Of a stretch of 64,000 nucleotides of DNA, positions 23,700 to 35,215 are shown in pieces (positions within the stretch are counted from its first letter, which is position 1; every line of letters starts with the position of its first letter). Both the position numbers and the translations under genes were made by a program. The notes under the pieces were generated by a model. That model did no database searches. It worked only from the letters and a program-made list of their open reading frames with translations, and was not told the origin of the DNA. Source of the DNA: Agrocybe praecox (taxonomy: Eukaryota > Basidiomycota > Agaricomycetes > Agaricales > Agrocybaceae); the NCBI GenBank assembly GCA_964017145.1, contig OZ024842.1, forward strand, positions 62,001 to 126,000, read 5' to 3'.

Positions 23700-25785
23700 T
23701 TAAGGGCATCCATCCCACCACCCCTCTTCAACATCATCAACCATTGCTTTCTTAGGGGTATCTTGCCATTGCAATGCCAGACCGGACAAAGTCTTGCTCT
23801 GAGCTACGAGGAAAGGTCATAAGCCACCTATCCAAGGAAGACGAAAGAAGGAAACAAGAACATACCGAACACGGATAACACATCTTTTAATAGGTCCCTC
23901 TTGGAAAGACCTGCAACAATCGACACCCATCCTTCTTCTTTACCAGGTCGCCTGTGATAAAATAAGAAGGTAGAAAAAATGTAAGCCACACACTCTCAAA
24001 GAAGAAGAATCAAATATAGAAGATAGCAGAAATCCCACATACCAAAAAAAAAACAGAACCAAAAAGCTCTCTAACAGGTTCCTCACCCTTCGCTCTAAAC
24101 CCTTCATCCGCAATTTTCTTCACATACATCAAAAGCGCCTGCCTATACTCCTGCGGACTCTCCTACATCCTCGTGGCATGCAGCTTTGTCTCCAGATGTC
24201 CCAGAGTCAGCCAGTGCGGACAAATTTCTACATCAAGTTCCCTTAGTTGCCCATTCAGGGTGATGCATCCACAGCGGAAATTACCCAACTTCCTAATTTC
24301 ATGTATCAAGCCGTCTGGCTGGCCTATTGTGACCGTTTGTGACTATAATCATGTGTCTGCTGTTGATGGCATCAAATTACAAACACATGACTTTTTGCTT
24401 GCCTCTATTTACATGTTTGGGCTCCACTGATATGTTTATATGGCCTCAAATGCAAACAAATAATAAATAATAATGCCAGCAGGCAGGGGCATGCAGGATA
24501 TAAAACACACAAAGCCTTTGAGTGACATTACATCCAAACAACCCAATAAGGCAAGAGGACTTTGGACTTTGAGATTTTGAGATAAAGGCCTTTCATGCAT
24601 GACAGATAGGACTGAGATAAGACAGGATAAGATAAATCTATCTTTAGAACAATCCTATTTTTAACTTTGTTCTATTTTTAGAACACAGTTCACACTTGCC
24701 AAAGAAGAACATATTTATTTTTAGAATATGTCTATTTTTAGATCTATTTACATATTTGGTAGACTAGATCAATCTATTTTTAGTTCAGATTTATTTTTAG
24801 AACACTTTAACAAAAATAATTTTGGTGGCTGTGTGCCAGATCACATGCACATCACATGCATATCACATGCTTTTCACATGACTATGCCCTTCTAGTAACT
24901 GTCAGTCACCCTGATACATGATATTAGGCAGTTGGGCCATTTCCGCTGTGGATGCATCACCTTAAATGGGCAACTAAGGGAAACTCATATAGAATTCTGT
25001 CAGTACTAAGTGCCAGAGTCAGCACAGTCGACCATCAACTCAGGCGTGGTCGCTCGTCGGTATCCTCATTGGGTGTGACAAATACGCTGCTCTCAATAGT
25101 CGACATGATCTCGCGGTTCGCGATGGCTGAGTTGCCCCTCTGGCGTCCAGACCAGAAATCTGAACCTTCGGACCACCACCGGTCGGCGGGCTTGATCCAC
25201 GTCAGCAACGATGCGTCGTAGGAGTAAATGATCCCATTGGAGCACGAGATGATGGGCATTCCGTTCTCCCGTATGCTGGCGAACACTAGGACAATGTTGG
25301 GAGCGTTCGCGTAGAGTGTTTGGATAGATACCGGAGCGAAGTTTACGCATTGCTTTTTAATATTCCTGTAATGAATAGCCATCAACTATAGTCGTAGTGA
25401 TAGCAAACATGATTTGAGCTTACCATTAATATACTTGGCCAGCATTAGTGATAACCAAGGGCATTCTTGTTTCCCTCCATGATAGCACATGGTGTACCCA
25501 AAACAATAGTGGACATCAATCTAGCAAAAATGAATGATCAGTCAAAAATGAATAACTGGCAAGAGGATACTTTACGTTCGACCCATATGAGAATACACAT
25601 TAATCGTTCCATCTTCCATCCCAATAGCACAATACGAACTAGTCGCTTTGAGAGTCAACACAGGGGACGGAACACAGTCCAGCCATTCCGTCTGTTTTCC
25701 GATCATGTGAGAGAGACACAACAAAACATTACATACCCGTATCCTCCACATTCTTCGCCTCCAGCACATCAACAGTAGGCCAGGA
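23700..25785 (-). pseudogene. HIRA (histone chaperone) C-terminal fragment, interrupted by MITE A
   Basis: Minus-strand exons read EWLDCVPSPVLTLKA, CAIGMEDGTINVYSH, NFAPVSIQTLYANAPNIVLV, SYDASLLTWIKPADRWW and, beyond the MITE, LTLGHLETKLHA, SPQEYRQALLMYVKKIADEG, GLSKRDLLKDVLSVF and QSKTLSGLALQWQDT. This is the C-terminal region of HIRA/Hir1, which deposits H3-H4 independently of replication. The WD40 propeller is absent: homology starts abruptly at about 25785, against Cyc8 sequence. Breaks include a one-base frameshift before ITNAGQVY, TGA for the first Trp of the WW pair just before the MITE, and TAG just before ESPQEY. Introns are retained, so it is a DNA-level copy or remnant. Confidence 0.85.
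24208..25012. mobile_element. MITE A, 805 bp, TSD CCAGAGT
   Basis: A non-coding TIR element starting CAGCCAGTGCGGACA and ending in the reverse complement of CACTTAGTACTGACA. The terminal ~110 bp are imperfect inverted repeats sharing TCCCTTAGTTGCCCAT and TGATGCATCCACAGCGG. It is flanked by the 7-bp duplication CCAGAGT (24201-24207 and 25013-25019) and carries many TCTATTTTTAG motifs inside. MITE B is its reverse complement, same length and over 99% identical by eye. It sits in the HIRA pseudogene. Confidence 0.92.
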
Positions 25786-26660
25786 GGAGGAATGGAGGAG
25801 CTTGCATATGCTGTCGGGTGGACATCCTGCGGACCTGGTGCTGCTGGCAGTTGACCTCCAGTAGCTTGAGCATTCTCGAGAAGTTGTAGCCGCTGCGCAA
25901 TCGCGGTGTTACTAGGATCCAGCTCGCTTGCTCAGGCGTAAGCGTCAATGGCGTCAATGATTTGGTTATTACAGCTCTCATACAAGCTGCCAAGATCGAA
26001 CCATACTTCGGAAATGTATGGATTAATGTGGATGGCTCGCGAATAGGTGCCAAGGGCGTCACGGAACTGATTGATTTGGAAGTGGAGTACTCCGATCGAA
26101 CACCAGAAGGTTGGGTTGCGTCCATCTCGGTAGACTGCCTGCTGATATGCCTCATATGCTTTGTTATACTTCTGACCTGCCATATAAGCACGACCAAGAA
26201 GATACCAACTCTGGGCATTGGTAGGATCTAAAAGAAAAGAATTGAGTCTGTATAAGAAACTCGAGTGTCCGAATTAACGTACCAGCTTTGAGACTTTTAG
26301 TCAAGTATTGGATGGCAAGCTCTTGGTTTTGAAATGGGGACCCATCTTGATGATAGAGCCACCCCAGTTGTTGGAGGACTTTGGCGTGACCGGGATTTGC
26401 TTCGACTACACGTTCATATACATCTTTTGCTTGTACGTGCTATAAAGTACGTTAATAAAGAACAAGAGCCAGGACAAAAGGCGGACATACATTCTTTTGT
26501 TGCTCAAAGACATGCCCGATTTGGAACTAAATGTCAGCGTGAGCGAGAGGACTTGGAGGGTTGCGGACAATGTGATCGAAGCAATCCAATGATTCTTGGA
26601 ACTTGCCCTTTCAAGAGAATGTACTTAAAAACTAAAAGTCATCATAAAGAGGGTCGTCGT
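25786..26660 (-). pseudogene. Cyc8/Ssn6 co-repressor, TPR fragment
   Basis: Minus-strand exons read GKFQESLDCFDHIVRNPPSP, FQIGHVFEQQKN, QSWYLLGRAYMAGQKYNKA, FWCSIGVLHFQINQFRDA and SEVWFDLGSLYESCNNQI, then IAQRLQLLENAQATGGQLPA. These are the last TPR repeats of Cyc8/Ssn6, the scaffold that bridges Tup1 to DNA-binding repressors, and the segment just after them. Earlier TPRs are missing. Stops are TAG for the Trp of the ADIW motif (26529-26527) and TGA for the Arg of AYARASEL (25934-25932). The fragment runs directly into HIRA sequence near 25785. Confidence 0.88.
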
Positions 26661-27900
26661 AAGAGGCAAGAGAGTGCAAGAGATAGAAACATAATCCCAA
26701 GAGAAAACAAAAAAGAAAAAGCTCAAGCTGAATCCTCTTTCTTATCCGATGGAGGCGACTGCGAAAGCTTTGACGTAGGTGATCGTGACGAAGGATGCGA
26801 CATCTTTCCTCTCGAAGCAGGTGACGCCGATCTCGCCCCTGTCAGGGTTTCCCCTATTTTCCTTTATTTTTCTATATTTATTTCGCATTTTTCCCTTTTG
26901 TAGATGTGTAGATATCTTATCTGTTTCATATCTTTGATTATCTCTTGATTATCTCTTGATTATCATTTGATTAGATACTTATCACTTTAATTTCCCATGA
27001 GCATAGCCTCATCCATTCTACATCATTCCACATCATTCTTTTACTTTCTTTATGATGTCATTGCCTTATTCATCATTCCTTTCTATGATGTCATGGAGGA
27101 ATATTCTAGAATAGCTGTAGGGTATATATACTGGACATGTATGTAGCTGTAGCCCCAGCTTCAATCTCTTAGGATATCCACTATCATTGGTGTGATCTCT
27201 TAGAATCATTGAATGTCTCTCTATCTCTTTATCTCTCTGTCTCTCTGTCTCTGTCTCTTTTCTCTCTCTCCTCTTGCTTTGTCTTTGTTGGTGGCCTTGT
27301 CACACTGATTATAGTGTTGCCCTGACAGCCCCATTATCCACAACCATCTTATCATCACGCTCTCTGTCCACATGGTTTGTCGGCGAAGGAGCAGTCGACA
27401 TCGGCGAGAGCATAGCAATGGGTGGGAGAGCAATAGACGAGACATTGTTGTTGTGATTCGGCAAGTGACCAGCACCAATAGGTCTAGGATGAGGAGGGAG
27501 CTTGGCGGGTAACGATGTACTGGGTGGGTGTGGTTCTCGCGCTTCTGGCGAGTGCGATGCAGGCTGGGAACGGAACGGAATAGGAGACGGTCTTGTCGAT
27601 GGAATAGATGTCTGTCGACCTCCAGACGGTGACGAAATACAAGGCAGGCACAATGACCAAACCCTGAAGTTGGGTTCTGACTGTGCACAGCGTATAAGGT
27701 GACCTTGGTGCGTTTGCGCACCTCTCCAGTTGCTGATGTCGTCGTCGCGGGATGATAAAGATAAATGACGAGTACGTGGGAGGGGAGAATACAGTCTGTG
27801 GGAGTGGTGATGCAAGTATCGATTAAATATTGCATGAAGCTGTAAACAGTGGGGTGTCAGTAGGGCAAATACAATAATGGGAGGCTTACGCACTCAGGGC
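26661..27900 (-). pseudogene. Pro/Ser-rich coding fragment split by a solo LTR
   Basis: A minus-strand frame (about 27760-27333) is Pro/Ser-rich and ends SPMSTAPSPTNH then RERDDKMVVDNGA. After removing the LTR and one copy of its target duplication it continues directly as RSASPASRGKMSHPSSR to a stop near 26720. The composition suits a Cyc8-type C-terminal tail, which would place it out of order upstream of the TPR fragment; it could also be another protein. The part above 27760 changes frame and is not recognised. Confidence 0.45.
26840..27327 (+). mobile_element. Solo LTR, TSD GCCCC
   Basis: 488 bp, TGTCAGGG to CCTGACA, close to the LTRs of the complete element at 34222. It is flanked by a perfect 5-bp duplication GCCCC (26835-26839 and 27328-27332). 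Removing the LTR plus one GCCCC restores one continuous reading frame in the host pseudogene. Confidence 0.96.
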
Positions 27901-28555
27901 TCATTGTAGTCAAACACTCCCTCAAACAATCTATATCTGTTTCCTCCAATGATAGCTCGGCGGCAGCCAACACCTCTGGATTCACTGCCTTGTACTCCGG
28001 CATGGAGAGCTCTCGCGGTAGGGATACAGCTTAGCTTTGGGTTTCGAGTTGAGTGCATCGTCATTTGGATAGGTCCATTTTGTACTTTGCAGTCGAGTAT
28101 GGTGACAGAGATGAAGAATCCGTAGTGCAGACCCGGTGACGTTCGACAAGGCTGGCCTGGAGGTGATTTTTCGCTGCGCTACATGCATCAATGTAGTACT
28201 GAGCATGATAGATGGTAGAGGAGAGGAGACTGAGAACATGTTGAAGAGTCCAAAATGCGAAACAAGCGGTAACATAAGGTTAGGGTCAGGGTTGTCCATC
28301 ATGATTGACAAGTGTCCACCACCTGTTAACAAGGGGAGTGATACCAGTACCAAGAAAGCAAGGAAAACAATGCAACAATGACAAAAGTAACGAAGGCAAA
28401 ATGGTGCTGATAGGGAAAGCAAAAAAGCAAGAACAAAGCTACACTAAAATCACAAAAGACGGTCGCATGAGGTTGGTAGGCGAAATCTCATTGGTTTGAA
28501 TGAACAGGAGGCTTAATTAATTGTGTATAAGCGTAGAAAGTCGTACATACACACC
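27901..28555 (-). pseudogene. Unidentified gene fragment between COG3 and the Pro/Ser-rich piece
   Basis: Two coding-like stretches are seen: AQYYIDACSAAKNHLQASLV with CTTDSSSLSPYSTAKYKM (about 28200-28080), and MPEYKAVNPEVLAAAELSLE with CLRECLTTMSPE (28003-27895). They lie in different frames with a stop between. I cannot name the family. The even helical composition suggests a genuine gene remnant, in the same orientation as its neighbours. Confidence 0.4.
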
Positions 28556-31500
28556 TTTACAAAATCTCTCAGCTGTGCTAGGACCCAAATGGTCTTTTGT
28601 AGAGTAGGGTACCATGTCTCTTGACCGTGCCCTTTAGCCAGAGAGGAGACATTCTGGAATATTTGGCTCGTGCTTTCTTTCTCTCTTAGTTTGTTGCCGT
28701 TGCCTCCATTTATCGAAGCTAGGAAGCAGAATTGTTTGGATCTTGAAAATCGAATTAGAAAAACGTTATCAAACTAACCGACCAAGACCCCAGGCCATTT
28801 CAAGTCTTCTTCCTTCAGCACAAAATGTCTGATTTCGCTTTGGATAACAGCCTGCGCCTTGAAGAATAACTTTGTCTGGGCATCCTGGAGCACCATCTTT
28901 AACAAGTGTCCGATATGCAACCGCCTGCCTAGACGGGCGGTATTAGTCTTTTGGGAAAGGGACGAAGAACCAAGATGGGACAGTGTAGGAGATCCTAGAG
29001 CCGGCATGGTGAGCTCGTCGTCTGAGCGACGTGAACCTCGCTTTCCGCTTGCCTTTTTGTTAATTGATAAAGCACTCTTTGGACCCGATGTTTCGTCTTT
29101 GCTGTCACTCTCTTCTTCTTCCTCTGAGGATGAATTGCCGTCAGTCAATGTTGCTGCTGACGACGATGTCGATGATAGAGAGGACGTGTCTAAAACCATT
29201 AGGGCTTGAAGGACTGTGCAGACCTCGCATAGGACTGTCAGTCGTGGCTCGTGTAGGATTCTTGGGCGCAGATTGTTGTATAATAGATCGCACAATGTCT
29301 CAAGGTATTGACTGCAGAGAATTATTGATATCCGATCAACAGAGAGAACAACACACTCACTATAGACCACTTTCCCCTGTCGAGAAGAACTCTCGGTATG
29401 GCCCCCATTCGTCGCTACGAAGACCTTTCAGATACCCACATCCTTCTCTTGTGAGCTTGACCAACTTGCTGCGACCGGGATCCAAGCCCCTAATTTCCTC
29501 TAGGACTCGAGGAACGAAAAAGCACTTCCGCGTTGATAGGTAAGCTGAGTGACATTCAGCGAGCAATGCCGATAATTTGTCTGGATATGATTGTGCCCTC
29601 CTTTCGAGTTCACCCAAGAGCGGAGCCACTTTAGTTGCTACGGATCTGAAGCGAGTGTACAATAGGTGATGTTGGGCAGTCGGTGAGATATCCTTCAATT
29701 AAAACCGAGTTAGCACATGTAACGTAGGGTGAAACACGAACGAAGGCTAACCTTGTCGGCGAGGCGCCTCGAAATTTCGGAAGACAGTGCACGGAGAGAA
29801 CCAACAAAGTTCATCTTGATCAAGGTCATGGCGCGTGTCATGCATTGTTGGAATCACAGAATGTATACTTCTGCTTCACGGTAATGTCTCTAACATGAAA
29901 ATGTTATGGGAATGAAGGAGAATAAAGCACTTGGAGCTTACATGAGCCTTCAAGAAATCCAGACAGATATCTACGCATTCGACCATGTACAGGAAATCTG
30001 CTTGGAAGATGAGAGACTCTCCTGGATGATTTAGCATTCGTGTTGCAAGTTCCAATTCCTGGAAATATTCTAGATGACCCCCGATATCTTCTACGAGTTC
30101 TTGCAAAGAATCCTAGGATAAACAAGATCATAAGCTCTGAAAATATAAGAATTTATGAAGTAAACGTACTCTTTCTTCTAGTAAACGTTCACAAGCACCC
30201 TTCAAACTCTTGCCACCCTCTTCAACCCCTCTCCAACCTTCCATCATGCCATCCACATCCTTGTTTATTTCAACAATCCTGTCGACCAGCAGATCACACG
30301 CCCGCAGATGGTCTTCCAGCGACGCCACATGCGCTCGATAGTGGACTTCCTGACTATGTGTGACCGACCGATCAATCAACGCGAACCAGTTATAGAACTG
30401 TTGTGGTGTCTGGATAGGATGTGTGGGATGAAGCAGAGCGTGTTCTGGTCGATATGCGTGGCTCAAAGGAGCTTGTTCTTGAGTCGGAGGCGTGCTTGGT
30501 GTGCTCAGGCGCGATCCCCCACTTAGTACTGACAGAATTCTATCTGAGTTTCCCTTAGTTGCCCATTTAAGGTGATGCATCCACAGCGGAAATGGCCCAA
30601 CTGCCTAATATCATGTATCAGGGTGACTGACAGTTACTAGAAGGGCATAGTCATGTGAAAAGCATGTGATATGCATGTGATGTGCATGTGATCTGGCACA
30701 CAGCCACCAAAATTATTTTTGTTAAAGTGTTCTAAAAATAAATCTGAACTAAAAATAGATTGATCTAGTCTACCAAATATGTAAATAGATCTAAAAATAG
30801 ACATATTCTAAAAATAAATATGTTCTTCTTTGGCAAGTGTGAACTGTGTTCTAAAAATAGAACAAAGTTAAAAATAGGATTGTTCTAAAGATAGATTTAT
30901 CTTATCCTGTCTTATCTCAGTCCTATCTGTCATGCATGAAAGGCCTTTATCTCAAAATCTCAAAGTCCAAAGTCCTCTTGCCTTATTGGGTTGTTTGGAT
31001 GTAATGTCACTCAAAGGCTTTGTGTGTTTTATATCCTGCATGCCCCTGCCTGCTGGCATTATTATTTATTATTTGTTTGCATTTGAGGCCATATAAACAT
31101 ATCAGTGGAGCCCAAACATGTAAATAGAGGCAAGCAAAAAGTCATGTGTTTGTAATTTGATGCCATCAACAGCAGACACATGATTATAGTCACAAACGGT
31201 CACAATAGGCCAGCCAGACGGCTTGATACATGAAATTAGGAAGTTGGGTAATTTCCGCTGTGGATGCATCACCCTGAATGGGCAACTAAGGGAACTTGAT
31301 GTAGAAATTTGTCCGCACTGGCTGGATCCCCCGGTGTGGCCATTGCCATCTCTTTGGCCTTGTTGCAGCAGTCGATGGGCGTGGACAGAGGTGGTCTGTG
31401 TTGGCGTCCCAGGTTCCTCTGCAAACTTTTATCCTTGTATATCAGTCAGAATTTAGACTTTCTGAGCAGTGGAACGGCATACCTTCAATGGAATGGCCTT

Positions 31501-31755
31501 CTTCTCCTTCTCGTTCGCTTTCAAGAGCTGGTTCACGCTTCGTAGTTGTTTCTCGCTCAACGGTGCTCGTCTTTCCCATCCTTCGACGCTGATCGTTGTC
31601 CTTACATGAGCCCCTACAGCCTCTACATGATGAGAGGTTGCATTCGTGTTGTGATTCCCTTCGTTTAAATTGGGTGTAGAATAGTTAGAGGAAGCGAGGG
31701 GTAGCGATGCAGGGGTCGTTCCTCGACGAAAGGTGTTGCTTGAGCGACTTGTCAT
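28556..31755 (-). pseudogene. COG3: COG3 (Golgi tethering complex subunit), partial, interrupted by MITE B
   Basis: From the ATG at 31755 the minus strand encodes ISVEGWERRAPLSEKQLRS, then, beyond the MITE, TPQQFYNWFALIDRS, VEDIGGHLEYFQELELATRM, TAQHHLLYTRFRSVATKVAP, YLETLCDLLYNNLRPRILHE, RLHIGHLLKMVLQDAQTKLF and WYPTLQKTIWVLAQLRDFVK. This is COG3/Sec34, a subunit of the conserved oligomeric Golgi complex for retrograde vesicle tethering. Introns are kept. The C-terminal part of the family length is missing after FVK near 28556. Excising the MITE with one GATCCCC restores the frame exactly. With no C-terminus and an 805-bp insertion in the N-terminal coding exon it is not functional. Confidence 0.88.
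30520..31324. mobile_element. MITE B, 805 bp, TSD GATCCCC
   Basis: Reverse complement of MITE A, same 805-bp length, only one or two differences noticed. The 7-bp duplication GATCCCC is at 30513-30519 and 31325-31331. Termini are CACTTAGTACTGACA on the left and the complement of CAGCCAGTGCGGACA on the right. It is inserted in the N-terminal coding part of COG3. Confidence 0.93.
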
Positions 31756-31774
31756 CCTAGAAGTAAAGAGGGTA

Positions 31775-32505
31775 TCATATATTTTCTTCTGGGACGTTGA
31801 TTTGTGGATTATCGGGGCCTGAGAGTAAGATATAGTCACAGTCCAAGTCAAGATGGAGGTTGCCAAGAGTTTTGAGATCAAAGGTGTGACTACAAGCGCT
31901 CACTGCCGCTTGGCACTCAGCTGCTGTCTTTGACTTCAACATACTTCTCATTTGATGTTCAATATTCAATTCAGATAAACCAAGAGAAGCTGCACCGTTG
32001 CACGGCATACCTCCAGTTCATCCAACGCAGCTATCGCGCATGTCAATGTTATGCACTTGAACTGCGTCAATATCGTAGGAAAGGGTATTTTGCCAGGTTT
32101 ATCAGCGTCCTGAGCAGCAAAGATGATTATGCAGCAACTTACCTCACGAGTCGAGTTACGACTCCGTACCAAAACGAGTCTATTGGAAAGCGGTTTAAAT
32201 TGAGGGCAATGAGTCATCAATCCAAACATAACTCTTTGAATTACCGCCACTGCGGGATCTTTGGCGATCGAGATATTGACTTGGAAGTTGTTGGATAGGA
32301 TATGGCACCAAGTACCCTCGGAACGTAATGACAATAGGTGTACGGAACGATGAACAATGAATGACGGGGCCAACACCAAAGCCGCCGCGAACACGGAGCG
32401 CACTTCTTTCCAAGCTCTAACCCAGAAATCTCCTTTGCACACACCAATTACTGGCAGAAGCTTGCATGACTTATCCATAGTTGCCTGATTGATCTCATGC
32501 ATCCA
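31775..32505 (-). other. Degenerate coding-like sequence, unassigned
   Basis: Minus-strand stretches such as CQAAVSACSHTFDLKTLG with LHLDLDCDYILLSG and KGDFWVRAWKEVRSVFAAAL look like protein remnants, possibly of the F-box/LRR expansion. No continuous frame can be built and I make no functional call. Confidence 0.25.
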
Positions 32506-32509
32506 GGCC

Positions 32510-32937
32510 CTTAATTACCTGACTGCCCAATTGATGCATCAGGGGTGACTGAGAGTGACTAGAGGGCCATAGTCATGTGAAAGTCATGTGATCTGGTGCA
32601 CAGCCACCAAAAATCAAAGTTGTAGAGAATCATTCAAAAGCTATGCTAAATATTTTTTATTACATAATCATCAACAGTTCAGCCACAAAACGCAAAATAT
32701 CCGTGGAAAGCCGGATAGTAATCAAAATAAAAGATTGAAATATTTATAGCAAGCCAAAAATAAATTCTAAAATCATCAAAAAATGTGTCCTATACCATTT
32801 TAGGCTTGAACTAACCAAATATGTAAAGTGTTCTAAAAATAGATCGCACTAAAAATAGATTTGATCTTATTTGGTCATGTCATAGTCCCATCTATCATGC
32901 ATGAAAGGCCTTTATCTCAAAATCTAAAAGTCCAAAG
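32510..32937. mobile_element. Diverged relative of MITEs A/B
   Basis: Collinear with MITE B in its orientation: a GCATCAGGGGTGACTGA start, then AGTCATGTGAAAG, CACAGCCACCAAAA, TCTAAAAATAGAT and CATGCATGAAAGGCCTTTAT. Identity is clearly lower and there are large indels. No ends or target duplication could be set. Confidence 0.65.
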
Positions 32938-33250
32938 TATACCACCTTGTCCAAGTCAATAGGCCAACCAACATACCTACATCAACCCCTTGCCCAAGTC
33001 AATAAATCAACCAACATACCTACATCAATGAGTCAACCATCATACCAACACCAACCTTTAAACCCAAGTATACCACCTTATCCAAGTCAATAGGTCAACC
33101 AACATACCTACATCAACCTTTATACCTAATTATACCCCCTTGCCCAAGTCAACCAACATACCCATGTCAACCACTTGCCCAAGTCAATGAAAACCTTCAT
33201 ACCTATGTCAATCTTCATATCCAAGTATACTTACTCCTTTACCCAAGCCA
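32938..33250. repeat. Degenerate minisatellite, 131-bp higher-order period
   Basis: TATACCACCTTGTCCAAGTC at 32938 recurs as TATACCACCTTATCCAAGTC at 33069, period 131 bp. Shorter AAGTCAAT...CCAACATACC words repeat throughout. Non-coding. From 33251 to about 33665 the DNA is AT-rich with no gene. Confidence 0.85.
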
Positions 33251-35215
33251 ATGCAACAAACAAAGGGTAGAAGCATATTTTAAAAGTCTTATATTATCAT
33301 TCTAATTATATAAAACATATTCATATAAATAACCCCCAATAATGCTCAAATAAGTGCAGTAGCATACAAGAAATCAGCAGAAACAAAGCCTAAATACACA
33401 CAGAATCACTCAAAAAGTATGTACAAATGGCCCAGAAAATAATCTTTTTTTGTATTTAAAATGTAATACAAAGACCCCTGGAACCTTTTTATATTTTACA
33501 AATTTCAAAGGTGACAAAAGTTTTTGAAGTCACAAAAGAAGCTCGGCACCATCAAAATGCCGAGAAAAAAAACATACAATTTTCTTTTTTTATTTTCCAA
33601 CTTTTCATTCTTTTTCTTGGACCCCTTTAGGCTGCAATAAAGTGCCAAATTCTGTAGCCTAGGAGGTACCTTGAATGGGTCCACTGAAGTGCCAAAAGAT
33701 GTCATTCACGCATTTGCACCATTCAATCTGCAGCACCGGCAGGCTGATGAAGAGATGTATCGAGACGTTCAAGAGTGCGTCTACTACGGTGAGGCACGCT
33801 GTCGATCCATCCTGGCTGCAATGCTGGCGGCACCTCCTCGCAATCATAAATAGATGCAGCTTTATCTGCAAATAGAACTTGTGAGTCATGTACACACAGT
33901 GGCATTGCAAAAGATAATCAGACTTGCAGCATGTGATAACGTCATACATCGGCATAATGACAGCACTCGGCCAGGTGGTTGATATCCCACTAGTCATCCG
34001 TTCCCTGGTTGATGGTTTATTAGTCTTAAGGCCGGAACATTTGCCTGTTTCATTTGATTCAGATTTCATGCAGATGATTGAGGCAGGAACAGGTGAAGGA
34101 CACGGCAAAGTGGTTCATCAATATCTCCTTCAGTGGTGGAATGCAGGCAAAGAACCCGGAAAACAATGGTTGCTCACATGCAATAATATATTTGATTGCG
34201 TGGACCATTATACCAAAGAACTGTCAGGGTTTCCCCTATTTTTCCTTATTTTTCTATATTTATTTCGCATTTTTCCCTTTTGTAGATGTGTAGATATCTT
34301 ATCTGTTTCATATCTTTGATTATCTCTTGATTATCTCTTGATTATCATTTGATTAGATACTTATCACTTTAATTTCCCATGAGCATAGCCTCATCCATTC
34401 TACATCATTCCACATCATTCTTTTACTTTCTTTATGATGTCATTGCCTTATTCATCATTCCTTTCTATGATGTCATGGAGGAATATTCTAGAATAGCTGT
34501 AGGGTATATATACTGGACATGTATGTAGCTGTAGCCCCAGCTTCAATCTCTTAGGATATCCACTATCATTGGTGTGATCTCTTAGAATCATTGAGTGTCT
34601 CTCTATCTCTATCTCTACCTCTCTCTTTTCTCTTTTGCTTTGTCTTTGTTGGTGGCCTTGTCACACTGATTGTAGTGTTGCCCTGACAGAAGATTGAAGC
34701 TATCTCAGACAACTCCACCACTCACTACCCATCATCTCACTCTTATCCATATCAACCTACACTCATCTACACCAATTTATTCATCTCTCTTTCCACCATT
34801 TTCTCTCACATCCTTTCACCACATATATCATCCTTTTCATCATCACCAACCCTTCAACCTCCAATATTCTCCCAATCTTCTACATCATTTCTCCCTCCCC
34901 AGTTTCAACATCTCCTCAAGACATCTCTCTTTCTACTGGATTGCTCACTCTCTGCTGTGTGTTGTGTGTGAATTTGTAGATAGGGATACCAACTGTTGGG
35001 GCAGATTCAGGCCAACTGTTTTTGTCTTTGGTGGTCTAGGAAAATACCAGGTAGTCAATCCTGTGATCCTAGGTTTAGACCCACTGTGTTTGGGGTGACA
35101 ACTGGGTATCCAGTATATAGTTTTTCTTAGTTACTTAGTATAGTCTCAAGGGCACTTTTTGTAGATAGCTTCTCCCACACACACACCAGAGAGCCTCTAC
35201 TTTATCTGCACCAAG

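Noticed and set aside
24208..31324. MITEs A and B as the terminal inverted repeats of one 7.1-kb composite element
   Set aside because: Each has its own distinct 7-bp target duplication and interrupts a different gene whose sequence continues outside, so they are two independent insertions.
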